From assembly GCF_900110455.1 (NCBI RefSeq), contig NZ_FOIS01000002.1, positions 864,933-928,932 of the forward strand: 64,000 nt of DNA. The letters run 5' to 3'. The translations under genes and the position numbers were made by a program. Source of the DNA: Natrinema salifodinae. Its GTDB lineage: Archaea; Halobacteriota; Halobacteria; Halobacteriales; Natrialbaceae. This document shows positions 54,259 through 63,465 of this stretch, one piece after another. The notes beneath the pieces are model-generated. The model was not told the origin of the DNA and ran no database searches. It was given only the letters and a program-made list of their open reading frames with translations. Numbering within the stretch: position 1 is the stretch's first letter; the number at the start of each line of letters is the position of its first letter.

Positions 54259-54759
54259 TTATTCCTCGTCTTCCGCGTCGTCAGCGTCATCCGCGTCGTC
54301 CGCATCTGCATCGTCATCCGCATCCGCCTCTTGGGCGTCGTCCGCGTCATCGCCGTCGGCTTCCTCGACGCCGGCGGATTCGAGCGTGCCCCGCAGCGCC
54401 GGAATCGTCGACGTGAGTTCGCCGACCTGATCGCCCGCCTCGGAGATGTCCGCGATGGCCGCCTCGAGATCGGCGATCTCCTCCTCGAGGTCGTCGGCGT
54501 CCTCGAAGGCGTCGGCCCGCTGACCCATGGTAAACCACTTCTTCGCGTCGCGGAGGTGGTCCTCCGCGTCGCCGGCGTCCAGCGCGGAGTTGAGGCCGTT
54601 GAGCACGCCCAGAACGTTGTCAGCGTCGGTCTCCCAGACGTCGTCGGCGTCGGGCAGCGCCGACCAGGCGTTTTCGAGCGAGGATTCGACGTCCTCGCGC
54701 ATCTCGTTGGCCGCCTCTCCGAACAGTTCCTCGTCGTCGCCGAGCGTGGCTTGGCTCAT
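54259..54759 (-). CDS. DUF5790 family protein with Asp/Ala repeat tail
   Basis: 166 residues. MSQATLGDDEELFGEAANEM and VLGVLNGLNSALDAGDAEDH, then a predicted coiled coil around DDLEEEIADLEAAIADISEA. The last 35 residues are an almost pure Asp/Ala/Glu repeat (DADD units). Start ATG 54759. Function unknown. Confidence 0.85.
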   Translation of the reverse strand: MSQATLGDDEELFGEAANEMREDVESSLENAWSALPDADDVWETDADNVLGVLNGLNSALDAGDAEDHLRDAKKWFTMGQRADAFEDADDLEEEIADLEAAIADISEAGDQVGELTSTIPALRGTLESAGVEEADGDDADDAQEADADDDADADDADDADDAEDEE

Positions 54760-54891
54760 GTCACCACCTTCACGGGGACCAAGGTTAAAAGATAGCCCGA
54801 AAGTGAAAGTGAAATCAGCCGGGAGCACGTCGATATCGGTCGAATGGGAGCGAGATTTCGAAAGGAAGGTCGTCGGAGAATTGGGCGGGCG

Positions 54892-55515
54892 TTACGTCCC
54901 CTCGAGCGATCGCTGATACTGGGCCCGCGTGACGGTATAGCGGTGGTGATCGGCGATCACATCACCGACCGGTCGCCAGTTTCGCAGGACACCGTCGTAC
55001 TGTCCCCCGACGTCATCGACGACCCGTTCGATCGCACGCTTCGAGCGCTCGTTCCCCTCGGCGTGGTTGAGCGCCACGACGTCGAGATCCAGCCGATCGA
55101 ACGCCAGGCCGATCAGCGCCGTCGCGCACTCGCCGGCGTAGCCGTTCCCCCAGTACGGCTTGCCGAGGACGAACCCGAGCCGCGCCGTTCGGCGGTCCCA
55201 CTCGGGAAACAGGCCGGTGTATCCCGCGAGGGCCGCGGCCTCGTCGACGTCTTCGGGGTCGTCGCTAACGGCGCCGGGGGCGATATATACGGCGTACTGC
55301 GCGGCGTCGCCGGCGTCCCACGCAGCGTCTGCCTCCCGCAATCGCTCGCGGGCGTCGTACACCGAGGCGTAGGGCTCTTGGGGAACGTACTCGAACACGT
55401 CCGAGACGTCCTCGCGGCTCGCTGCGAACAGCTCGTAGAGCTCGAGCACGTCGACGTTCGCCTCGGACAGCCGCGCGAGAACGAGCGCGTTCGTCTCGAT
55501 GGTCTCGGGGAACAT
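54892..55515 (-). CDS. GNAT N-acetyltransferase, RimJ-like
   Basis: 207 residues. The acetyl-CoA-binding core is ARLGFVLGKPYWGNGYAGEC with ATALIGLAFDRLDLDVVALN, and NERSKRAIERV follows, as in RimJ/RimL. The C terminus (NWRPVGDVIADHHRYTVTRA) is usual. Substrate could be a protein N terminus or a small amine. Confidence 0.9.
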   Translation of the reverse strand: MFPETIETNALVLARLSEANVDVLELYELFAASREDVSDVFEYVPQEPYASVYDARERLREADAAWDAGDAAQYAVYIAPGAVSDDPEDVDEAAALAGYTGLFPEWDRRTARLGFVLGKPYWGNGYAGECATALIGLAFDRLDLDVVALNHAEGNERSKRAIERVVDDVGGQYDGVLRNWRPVGDVIADHHRYTVTRAQYQRSLEGT

Positions 55516-55618
55516 ACCGATCGCTACGCACGTGACAGGTAAATAATCGGACGGCGACGGGGCGCTCGCGATCGGATCCTCGACTGCGGGTAGCGATCGC
55601 CCGTTCTCCGCGTCCCTG

Positions 55619-56008
55619 CTATTCCTGTTGCGCTCGGCCGCGAACCGATTCGACGCGCATCAGCGGATAGCCGTCCTGCATATCCATTCGGGTGACGACC
55701 TCGCAACCCTCGTAGTCGACGACGATCTCGACCTCGAGGAAGCGGCCGGTCAGTTCGGTGTAATCGGCCGCCGACTCGGCGAGTTCGGCCTCGAGTTCGT
55801 CGGTCAGCACGTCGACGGTCACGTCCCTGCAGTGGGGCTGGTTCTCGATCGACTCCTCTATCGCCGCCGCCAGGCTCCCCGCGCTCTCGGGGGAGACCGG
55901 CGTGCCGGCGAACTGGTGGTAGAGCGTGCCGAACTTGATCCCGGCCTCGAAGCAGGCAGCCTCGGCGTCGGTCGGGCCAGCCGTCGGATCGTCGGAAGCG
56001 GAAGCCAT
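55619..56008 (-). CDS. mptD: Dihydroneopterin aldolase MptD
   Basis: 129 residues. EAACFEAGIKFGTLYHQFAG (about 19-38) is the archaeal MptD signature, and ENQPHCRDVTVDVLTDELEA follows with VEIVVDYEGCEVVTRMDM. The enzyme splits dihydroneopterin to the pterin precursor of tetrahydromethanopterin-type or folate-type cofactors. Start ATG 56008. It is divergent from azf. Confidence 0.85.
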   Translation of the reverse strand: MASASDDPTAGPTDAEAACFEAGIKFGTLYHQFAGTPVSPESAGSLAAAIEESIENQPHCRDVTVDVLTDELEAELAESAADYTELTGRFLEVEIVVDYEGCEVVTRMDMQDGYPLMRVESVRGRAQQE

Positions 56009-56198
56009 ACGCGGGTCCTCGCGCGCGGGCGGGAAGGAGATTGCGATGCGGTAGCGGCGTCGCGTTCGGGACGACGGTGACGCGGACCGAGCGAAGGTGA
56101 AAACGAGGACGAGGGCGAGCGAGGGGCGCGTGCCACTCCCGACCGCGCTGTCGCAGAACCGCACGTTACTTATCGACGCTGCCCCTCACACCGAACGA

Positions 56199-56969
56199 AT
56201 GGCACAGTCAGTCCTGCTCACCGGGGCTGCGGGGCGAGTCGGGGACGCCATCCTCGGCGGCCTCGCGGACGACCACGAGTGGCGGTTGCTGGACCGCGAT
56301 CCGCCGACCGAGGACTATCCGGACGAGTTTATCGTCGCGGACATCACCGACGACGAGGCCGTCCGCGATGCGATGGAGGGTATCGACGTCGTGATCCACC
56401 TCGCGGGCGATCCCCGTCCGGAAGCGCCGTGGAAGAGCGTCCTGAACAACAACATCGACGGCACCCAGACCGTCTTCGAGGCCGCCGTCGACACGGGCGT
56501 CGAGAAGGTCGTCTTCGCCTCGTCGAACCACGCCGTCGGGAGCTACGAAACCGACGAGCGCACGCCCGACATGTACCGGTCCGACGACGACTACCTCCTC
56601 GACGGCACCGAACTCCCCCGTCCGAGCAACCTCTACGGCGTCTCCAAGGCCGCCGGCGAGACGATCGGTCGCTACTACCACGACGAGTACGACCTCTCGG
56701 TCGTCTGCGTCCGCATCGGCAACCTCACGAAGGGCCACCCGCCGATCGACTACGAGCGCGGCCAGGCGATGTGGCTCTCCTACCGTGACTGTGCGCACCT
56801 GTTCGATCGCTGTATTCGAGCCGACTATGACTACGAGATCGTCTACGGCATCTCCGATAACGACCGCAAGTACTACTCGCTCGAGCGCGCCCGCGAGGTG
56901 CTCGACTACGACCCGCGGGACAACTCCGCCCACTACGACGGCGAGGACCAGGTCGTTCCGGAGCGCTAA
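56199..56969 (+). CDS. azf: NAD-dependent glucose-6-phosphate dehydrogenase (Azf-like)
   Basis: 256-residue short-chain epimerase-fold protein. LLTGAAGRVGDAILGGL is the NAD site, VIHLAGDPRPEAPWKSVLNN and VVFASSNHAVGSYETDERTP follow, and the catalytic YxxxK is YGVSKAAGE (about 148-156). Blocks GQAMWLSYRDCAHLFDRCI and EIVYGISDNDRKYYSLERAR agree with the Haloferax Azf enzyme that opens the oxidative pentose phosphate route. A decayed second copy of its C terminus lies at 58060-58135. Confidence 0.9.
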   Translation: MAQSVLLTGAAGRVGDAILGGLADDHEWRLLDRDPPTEDYPDEFIVADITDDEAVRDAMEGIDVVIHLAGDPRPEAPWKSVLNNNIDGTQTVFEAAVDTGVEKVVFASSNHAVGSYETDERTPDMYRSDDDYLLDGTELPRPSNLYGVSKAAGETIGRYYHDEYDLSVVCVRIGNLTKGHPPIDYERGQAMWLSYRDCAHLFDRCIRADYDYEIVYGISDNDRKYYSLERAREVLDYDPRDNSAHYDGEDQVVPER

Positions 56970-58251
56970 GCCTGGCGAAGAAACGCAGGCTGGCCCGATT
57001 TCCTGACCGGTTTCGCAGTCGTACGCGACATGTCGGAAGGTCGCCGCCACCGATCGATTCAGTCATACATTCGGCGTCCGATCGGCAGGCCCGTTATTCC
57101 CGCGTGTGCTTACTGCACGCACCGTAGCTCGTCTTAACACGTCGAAAAAGCGTTCGGAAAACGTATCGTCTGATCTTCATTCCGGGTCTTATCGAATCAG
57201 CCGGTAAGGACATACGCTACCCGCGTACCGGAGAAGAACGTCGTATTCTACAGCGACGTTTTCCCGTCTACTCGCAAAGAAAATAGTACCGAAGTGTTAG
57301 TCAAGTAGCGATTCAAGCGATCGTCCCCGCAGTCCCAGCGGTGCCAGGATTAGAAGCGGTGCAAGGCCACCATGATTCACTTTCTGGCCGTGTTTCTGCG
57401 GACAGTTCTTGTTGCTATCGCGCGGCTGTTCGTTCTGACACGGCTTGTCGTTTCCTTGGAATTTCGGCGGGTCTGCAGCTACCTGGCTTACACCACGCTC
57501 GCCATGATCATCCCGGTGATTACTAAGACGAGGAGGATTCGAAGTACTTTTTTCATGTGTACGTAGTTCTCTGCGTGTTCGTGAACGATTCTCGGTAGCA
57601 GTCGCTCTGCATCCGTGGCTGATTTACACCTAGCTTGGATTTCGCTCCCTGCTCCGGGAGCAAGCGTACGCACTTGCAAGAGGGAGAAAAAGGCGAACAA
57701 CTGTTTCTCCTAATCCAGTTATTATAAGTACCGTGTGCCGATTGGCAATCCACTATGCACCGAACGGAGATACTCGGCATTACTCTGTTATTGCTCCAGG
57801 CCGTATCACGAACATACAGTAATATCTATTTTTAGATTGATATTTAGTATTATGCGTTTGCGTTTTCGTATAGTATTGATAGTGTAATTGATAATAACCA
57901 TACAGATCCAGGGTTGTGAGTAAAATGAATTTCTTTCTAGCAGGTAGCAAAGAAATAGATGGCCGATCTAGCAACACCGTGACCTGTACTTGCCGCTGGA
58001 TCCTTCGAACCGAAAGTTCGAGAATTCATCCACGACGTCCGAAAACAGGGGCTTAGCGGACTCGATCGAGGTTGGCCTGCGAAGTGCTCGGCTACGACCC
58101 GCGGGGTAACCCCGCCCACTACAACGGCGCGGACCGGGGGCGAACCCGACGCCTGATCGCAGCGAACCGCCCTCCGGTCTCACACCGTCGAGAGCCGGCA
58201 ACCGACTCTGAGAGCCCCGTTCTTTTGTCGTCCGCCCAACGATCGGGTGGT
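56970..58251. other. 1.28-kb AT-rich gene-poor region
   Basis: No convincing gene. Short frames (for example 57372-57566 with a hydrophobic, Arg-containing peptide) lack family character. Composition shifts to AT-rich between about 57100 and 58000. The right edge holds a piece of an azf-like gene. It looks like an insertion or deletion scar. Confidence 0.5.
58060..58135 (+). pseudogene. C-terminal remnant of a second azf-like gene
   Basis: The translation EVLGYDPRGNPAHYNGAD matches the azf end EVLDYDPRDNSAHYDGED at 56910-56950, and the DNA is similar back to ACTCGATCGAG at 58060. Upstream of that point there is no azf homology. It reads open into the aldo/keto reductase gene but is not part of it. 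Confidence 0.65.
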
Positions 58252-59223
58252 ATGGAATACACCACGCTCGGATCGACGGGAATGAAAGTCAGCCGGATCG
58301 GGCTCGGCTGTATGAGCTTCGGCTCCGGCCGGGAGTGGATGCTCGATCGCGAAGAGAGCGAAACGCTCATCGAACGCGCGATCGACCTCGGGATCAACTT
58401 CTTCGACACCGCGAACGTCTACTCGCTGGGCGAGTCCGAAGAGATCCTCGGCGACGTCCTCGCGGAGTACGACCGCGACGCCCAGGTGGTCGCGACGAAG
58501 GTTTTCGCCGAGATGGATCCCGACAACCCGAACGCAAGCGGGCTCTCGCGAAAAGCCATCGAGCAGGAACTCGACGCCAGTCTCGATCGGCTCGGAATGG
58601 ACACCATCGACCTCTACCAGACCCACCGCTGGGACTACGAGACGCCGATCGAAGAGACCCTTCGGGCGCTCGACGACGCCGTCCGCCGCGGCCAGGCGCG
58701 CTACGTCGGCACCTCCTCGATGTGGGCCCACCAGTTCGCCGAGGCCCTCCACACCAGCGATCGGCTCGGTCTCGAGCGGTTCGCGACGATGCAGAACCAC
58801 TACAACGTCCTCTATCGCGAGGAGGAACGCGAGATGCTCCCCCTCTGTCAGAAGGAAGACGTCGGCGTCATCCCGTGGTCACCGCTGGCCCGCGGCGTGG
58901 CCGCCCGCCCGCACGAGGAACAGGACTCGACGACCCGCGGCGAGACCGATCAGTACCTTGAGCAGATGTCCTACCTCCAGGGCGGCGGCAAGGAGATCAA
59001 CGAGCGCATTCAGGAACTCGCCGTCGAGAAGGGCGTCTCGATGGCCCAACTCTCGCTCGCCTGGTTGCTCCACAAGGAGTGGGTCGACGCGCCGATCATC
59101 GGGACGACCAACGTCGACCACCTCGAGGACGCCGTCGAAGCCCTCGAGATCGACCTCTCGACCTCCGAGATGGAATATCTCGAAGAACCCTACGAACCGC
59201 TGCCGGTGACGGGCCACGAGTGA
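58252..59223 (+). CDS. Aldo/keto reductase (YajO/PdxI-like subgroup)
   Basis: 323 residues. LGSTGMKVSRIGLGCMSFGS starts the barrel, active-site Asp and Tyr are in DTANVYSLGESEE (about 50-62), the Lys is in VATKVFAEM, the His in YQTHRWDYETP, and the NADPH site is PIIGTTNVDHLEDAV. Start ATG 58252. The upstream in-frame extension is an azf remnant and should not be included. Confidence 0.93.
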   Translation: MEYTTLGSTGMKVSRIGLGCMSFGSGREWMLDREESETLIERAIDLGINFFDTANVYSLGESEEILGDVLAEYDRDAQVVATKVFAEMDPDNPNASGLSRKAIEQELDASLDRLGMDTIDLYQTHRWDYETPIEETLRALDDAVRRGQARYVGTSSMWAHQFAEALHTSDRLGLERFATMQNHYNVLYREEEREMLPLCQKEDVGVIPWSPLARGVAARPHEEQDSTTRGETDQYLEQMSYLQGGGKEINERIQELAVEKGVSMAQLSLAWLLHKEWVDAPIIGTTNVDHLEDAVEALEIDLSTSEMEYLEEPYEPLPVTGHE

Positions 59224-59268
59224 GCGGCCCGCCGCGTGAGTGATCGGTCGGAGAGCAGTGATCGACCC

Positions 59269-59883
59269 TTAGAATAAGCCGTCGACGTCCTCCTCGCGGG
59301 CCCGTCGCCGTCCCACGTGATCGGTAAGTCGCTGATAGATGATGCCGCGATGCTCGTCCTCGCGGACGAAATCGAAGAGGAGAGTGATGAACTGACTGTC
59401 GTCCTCGCCGGCCGCGAGATCCCGTTCGGCATACGTGCGGGCCCGGTCGACCGGCTCCGGATCGTAGCCGAACGCCTCGGCGAGGACGACCGCCGCGATC
59501 GCCGTCGGCTCGACCGCCAGATCTGCCAGGCCGGGCGCAGTACCCTCGTGTTCGATCGGGACCGGCCGCCGGCGCTCGACGAGTTCGGGATCGCTCGCCA
59601 GGCGCGCGAGCTCCGCCCGGATCGGATCGAGCCGGAGGTCGCGGTAGTCGGTCGGGAGCGCCGCGAGGTACTCGCCGCCGCTCTCGGCGAGCCCGACGGC
59701 GCCGTCCCAGTTGTGCTCGCGGGCGTGGAAGACCGCGGCGCTGTACTGGATGAGTCCGTGGAGCAGTCGCTCGTCGTCACTCCCGGACTCGAGGTCGAGC
59801 CAGGAGTCTTCCCAGGCGTCGTGGGCGGCGTGGAAGTGGCCGTCGTTGAAGATGGCCGCGCCCGTCCGGAGTTGATCGCGCAT
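59269..59883 (-). CDS. DUF309 protein
   Basis: 204 residues. The family block GAAIFNDGHFHAAHDAWEDS (about 8-27), LLHGLIQYSAAVFHAREHNW and helical remainder mark DUF309, a metal-site-like helical family of unknown function. Start ATG 59883. Its C terminus is basic then acidic. Confidence 0.9.
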   Translation of the reverse strand: MRDQLRTGAAIFNDGHFHAAHDAWEDSWLDLESGSDDERLLHGLIQYSAAVFHAREHNWDGAVGLAESGGEYLAALPTDYRDLRLDPIRAELARLASDPELVERRRPVPIEHEGTAPGLADLAVEPTAIAAVVLAEAFGYDPEPVDRARTYAERDLAAGEDDSQFITLLFDFVREDEHRGIIYQRLTDHVGRRRAREEDVDGLF

Positions 59884-60275
59884 GTGCACGGTTAGGACTC
59901 GAGACTCGAGAGCGTGACGGACCCGAGAACGCGGGACCGCAAACCGGCGAAAACGGTGACCGCCGGATACTCCGCCGGGCGGCGGCGACAGGGACCGGAC
60001 CGGGGAGAACGGTCCCGCGTCGCCGGACGACCGACGGCACACCACCGCCTCCGGCAGGGCGGGCAGACGACTGCGAACGGAGCGATGTCGATTCCGGGAC
60101 GCGACGTCCCGACCGGTTACTGTGAGGTACTGCGCTGACGGGGCACTGGCAGTACGCCGCCACCGGTGCGGCGGTACTCGACGCGAGAACCCGCACCCGG
60201 ATTAGTATGGCTCGGTTTCCGTCGGGAGGGCCGTTCTCGCCGATCCGTAATCGATCCCTAGTGCGTCGAGAATGT
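59884..60275. other. Intergenic, 392 bp, nothing recognised
   Basis: GC-rich with no coding frame of normal character on either strand and no RNA gene seen. Confidence 0.4.
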
Positions 60276-61373
60276 CTAGCCGTCGAACCAGTCTTCGAAT
60301 CGGAACGTCCCGTTTCGTTGGACGACGTCCCCGTCGATCTCGAGCCGCGAACCCTCGCTCACGTCCGTGATCAGGTCCACGTGGACCGCCGAGTCGGTGC
60401 CCGACTCGCCATCGGGGAGACAGGCGTCGTAAGCCCGCCCGAGCGCCAGGTGGACGGTGTCGCCCATCTTCTCGTCGAAGAGAATATTGTCCGTGTAGCG
60501 GTCGATCCCGCGATTCATCCCGATCCCGAGTTCGCCCAGGCGCCTGGCGCCCTCGTCGGTCTCGAGGATTTCACCGATGACGTCGCCGCCCTGGTCGGCG
60601 TCGTAGTCCACGACCTCGCCGTCGGCGAACTCGAGGCGAACATTCCGGACGGACTCGCCCCGGATCGTCATCGGCACGTCGAACGTCACCTCGCCCTCGG
60701 TCGCGGAGGGCGCGGTGAAGACCTCGCCGCTGGGCAGGTTGTGCGAATCGTACGCGACCGACGCGGCGCTGTTGACCGCCGTCCGGTCGTCGATCCGCAT
60801 GGTGAGGTCGGTGTTCTCGGAGACGAGTCGCACCTCGTCGCCGTCGTCGAGCAGCTCTTTCAACTGGGCCATCTCGTCGGCCAGCGACTCCCAGTCCCGC
60901 AGGATGGCGTCGTAGGCGAAATCCCGGTACTCTTCGAAGGCCATGTTCGCCTGCTGGGCGAGCGACCGCGTCGGGTGGACCGTCGACACCCAGCGGGTGG
61001 CCAGGCGTTCCTCGCGGATCTCGCTGGTGGCAGTATCGTACGCTCGACGCTGTTCACCGGGGATGTCGGCCGTCGCGCTCGTGTTTCGGCCGCCGCCGAG
61101 CGAGAGGTAGACGTCGGCGTTCTCGACCAGCGCGAGTTCGTGGGCCGGGTTCTCGTCGAAGTCACCGTCGTGGGCGCGGAGGTAGGCTCGCGTGAGCTCG
61201 CCCGAGCTATAGGTTGCGAGCAGGTTCGCACCCCGCTCTCCGAGTTTCTCGGCGACGGCGACCGCCAACTCGTGGGCGTCAGGTCCGACCGAGACAACGA
61301 CGTCGTCGCCCGCCTCGACGCGAGCGCTCCAGTCAACCAGTACCTCGGCGTGTTCGCGTACGCGTTCGTCCAT
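60276..61373 (-). CDS. M29-family aminopeptidase
   Basis: 365 residues. Family blocks include LVDWSARVEAGDDVVVSVGP (N-terminal domain), DLTMRIDDRTAVNSAA, LPSGEVFTAPSATEGEVTFD with the metal-binding Glu residues, GELGIGMNRGIDR and the closing DLITDVSEGSRLEIDGDVVQ. It removes N-terminal residues from peptides. Start ATG 61373. Confidence 0.92.
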   Translation of the reverse strand: MDERVREHAEVLVDWSARVEAGDDVVVSVGPDAHELAVAVAEKLGERGANLLATYSSGELTRAYLRAHDGDFDENPAHELALVENADVYLSLGGGRNTSATADIPGEQRRAYDTATSEIREERLATRWVSTVHPTRSLAQQANMAFEEYRDFAYDAILRDWESLADEMAQLKELLDDGDEVRLVSENTDLTMRIDDRTAVNSAASVAYDSHNLPSGEVFTAPSATEGEVTFDVPMTIRGESVRNVRLEFADGEVVDYDADQGGDVIGEILETDEGARRLGELGIGMNRGIDRYTDNILFDEKMGDTVHLALGRAYDACLPDGESGTDSAVHVDLITDVSEGSRLEIDGDVVQRNGTFRFEDWFDG

Positions 61374-61459
61374 ACCCGTTCGTCTCGAGCAGGCCACTAA
61401 ACGCTCTCCGTTCGAAATGAGTCTCTCGGATGTGCTTCCGGGAGGCGTGAGACCAAAAA

Positions 61460-62185
61460 TCAGGCAGTGTGGGTGTCTTCGGCAGCCAATCCTTCCCGCG
61501 TGCGTACGAGCGAGACGATCGCGTAGACGACCGGCGTATCGAAGAGCGCGATCGCGAGTTTCAGGAGATACTGGCCGACCATCAGCGCGAGCGCGCCCTG
61601 AAATGGGAGGGGATCCATGCCGACATCGAGCACGGCCGGCGCGAGCACGAATCCGACGGCGACGAAGACGACGGTGTCGATCGCCTGGCTGCTCGCCGTG
61701 GAGCCGATATTCCGGAGCCAGAGCTTTTCCGACCCGGTATAGTCGCGGATACGGTGAAAGACGATCACGTCCCAGTTCTGGCTGACGACGTACGCGAGGA
61801 GACTCCCAAGGACGATGTTCGTCGACGAGCCAAGCACCGTCGCGAACTGGCTTGCACTGCCAGGATCGGCTGCCGGGGCGGCAATCGTCGACCAGACGAG
61901 CGCGAGAACGACGAAATTCAGGACGAACCCGACGTTGACGACGATCTGGGCCGCCCGACGTCCGTACAGTTCGGTGTAGCAATCGCTCGCGAGGAACGTG
62001 AGCGCGTACGCGAGCGCCGCACCGGGCAACGCGAGTTGTGCGCCCGCGACCGGGAGCGCAAACGGAAGTTCGAACGCGAGTACCTTCGACGCCGTCAACT
62101 GTGCGGTCACGAGCGCCGTGACGAAGAGGCCGATCAGCGCGACCTGCGCGATCGTCGGCGCGCCGCTGGTCCGTGAGTGGCTCAT
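61460..62185 (-). CDS. Queuosine/archaeosine-precursor-type transporter (YhhQ/VUT family)
   Basis: 241 residues with six spans. PGAALAYALTFLASDCYTEL with YGRRAAQIVV is the family signature; SASQFATVLGSSTNIVLGSL and NIGSTASSQAIDTVVFVAVG are further conserved parts. YhhQ imports 7-deazaguanine bases in bacteria; in archaea such bases serve archaeosine in tRNA. Confidence 0.9.
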   Translation of the reverse strand: MSHSRTSGAPTIAQVALIGLFVTALVTAQLTASKVLAFELPFALPVAGAQLALPGAALAYALTFLASDCYTELYGRRAAQIVVNVGFVLNFVVLALVWSTIAAPAADPGSASQFATVLGSSTNIVLGSLLAYVVSQNWDVIVFHRIRDYTGSEKLWLRNIGSTASSQAIDTVVFVAVGFVLAPAVLDVGMDPLPFQGALALMVGQYLLKLAIALFDTPVVYAIVSLVRTREGLAAEDTHTA

Positions 62186-62637
62186 ACCGCTGCGTTCCCA
62201 GCGGATCCACCTAAACGGTACTATTCGGGGATGACTCAGCGGAGATTGCAGTCCGCTCCGAGTGCACCCGGACGACCCACACCGTCGCGAGCGAGTCAGC
62301 CGACGCGCCGAACCGGGATGGCCAGGCGATAATGAGTTACGACCGATTCTGGACGAACGGTCGGTTGCATTCGGGTCAGATCCGACGGACCCCGCTGACT
62401 CGCAGCCGATCCCGAACTCAGACTGAAGGAAATACGGCCATAAAACCGTTGTAGACGCCGTCTTGAGGGAGTAGTAGTCGGCTTTTCGGTCGGTTTTTCG
62501 GTTACCGAGAAATCGAGAGTCTTAGTCTCATCACGGCCCGACCGCTGATCGTCGGATTCGACCGCCGATTATTTTCCTTTCGACATATGAGGCGTAACAC
62601 AACTGTTATACGCATCGCGGGCCTCTCTCGAATTGCA
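62186..62637. other. Intergenic before second cspA, 452 bp
   Basis: No gene seen. A TATA-like TTATACG at about 62605-62611 lies 27-33 bases before the cspA start. A TTTTTCGG repeat and a weak hairpin around 62480-62520 precede it. Confidence 0.4.
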
Positions 62638-62832
62638 ATGGCGAAAGGCAACGTTGATTTCTTCAACGACACAGGCGGTTACGGTTTCATTTCGACGGAC
62701 GATGCGGACGACGACGTATTCTTCCACATGGAAGACGTTGGCGGCCCGGACCTCGAAGAAGGACAGGAGATCGAATTCGACATCGAACAGGCCCCCAAGG
62801 GCCCCCGCGCCACCAACGTTACCCGCCTGTAA
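62638..62832 (+). CDS. cspA: Cold-shock protein, second copy
   Basis: 64 residues. GGYGFISTDD and DVFFHMED are the nucleic-acid-binding motifs, and QAPKGPRATNVTRL ends the protein. It differs from the copy at 41087-41281 at roughly a dozen positions. Start ATG 62638, short leader. Confidence 0.95.
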   Translation: MAKGNVDFFNDTGGYGFISTDDADDDVFFHMEDVGGPDLEEGQEIEFDIEQAPKGPRATNVTRL

Positions 62833-63189
62833 GACGGCCTCTCACGTTCGGTACCGGGTTTCGTAGTTCGACTATCACATTCTTCAATACGTTATTCGAC
62901 CGAGCAGTCGCTGCGGCTGTAACGGTGCCTAAAACTGCAACTGCAACCCAGTGACTCTAAACGGTCGAGTCACCCTCTCAAAAGCCCAGTACGATCAGTA
63001 GCCGTAGCGAGGGTTCTCCTACCTGCGTTGAACCTAAATACTTGAGCTTTCCGTGTAACTGATCGTTACCAGCCGAAATCGAACCCATCAGCATCAGCAA
63101 TACGATTAGTTCCACAGAACGGAGCAGAAACGGTCGATACGAAATCGATAACAAATAGCGGGGTTCCCGTTCGTCAACCTGAGTGCACA
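62833..63189. other. Intergenic, 357 bp, nothing recognised
   Basis: No coding frame or RNA gene was seen between the cold-shock gene and the PadR gene; AT content rises towards the PadR start. Confidence 0.4.
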
Positions 63190-63465
63190 ATGGACGATCT
63201 GACAGGCTTTCAGCGAGACCTCCTGTACGTAATCGCGGGGGCCGATCAACCCTCGGGGCAGGACGTGAAAGACGAGGTCGAGACGTACTACAACAGCGAG
63301 ATCAATCACGGGCGATTGTATCCGAACCTCGATACACTCGTCAATAAGAACCTTGTCGAAAAGGGTCAGCTCGATCGGCGCACCAATTACTACGAGATCA
63401 GCGACACGGGTCGCCAGGCAATCGAGGACCGACGGGAGTGGGAACGACAGTACATCGACGAGTAA
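63190..63465 (+). CDS. PadR-family transcriptional regulator
   Basis: 91-residue winged helix. LTGFQRDLLYVIAGADQPSG, then INHGRLYPNLDTLVNKNLVE with the recognition helix, and DRRTNYYEISDTGRQAIEDR the wing and dimer helix. Start ATG 63190. Target unknown; no partner gene within the window. Confidence 0.93.
   Translation: MDDLTGFQRDLLYVIAGADQPSGQDVKDEVETYYNSEINHGRLYPNLDTLVNKNLVEKGQLDRRTNYYEISDTGRQAIEDRREWERQYIDE

Noticed and set aside
54259..54345. Asp/Ala-coding repeats as a CRISPR-like or regulatory repeat
   Set aside because: The repeat is in frame at the end of a DUF5790 gene with 6-12 base units and no spacers; it is protein low complexity. No CRISPR array was seen in the window.
57372..57566. 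64-codon hydrophobic frame in the gene-poor gap
   Set aside because: No homology recognised, no promoter or conserved motif; overlapping frames on the other strand are equally long.
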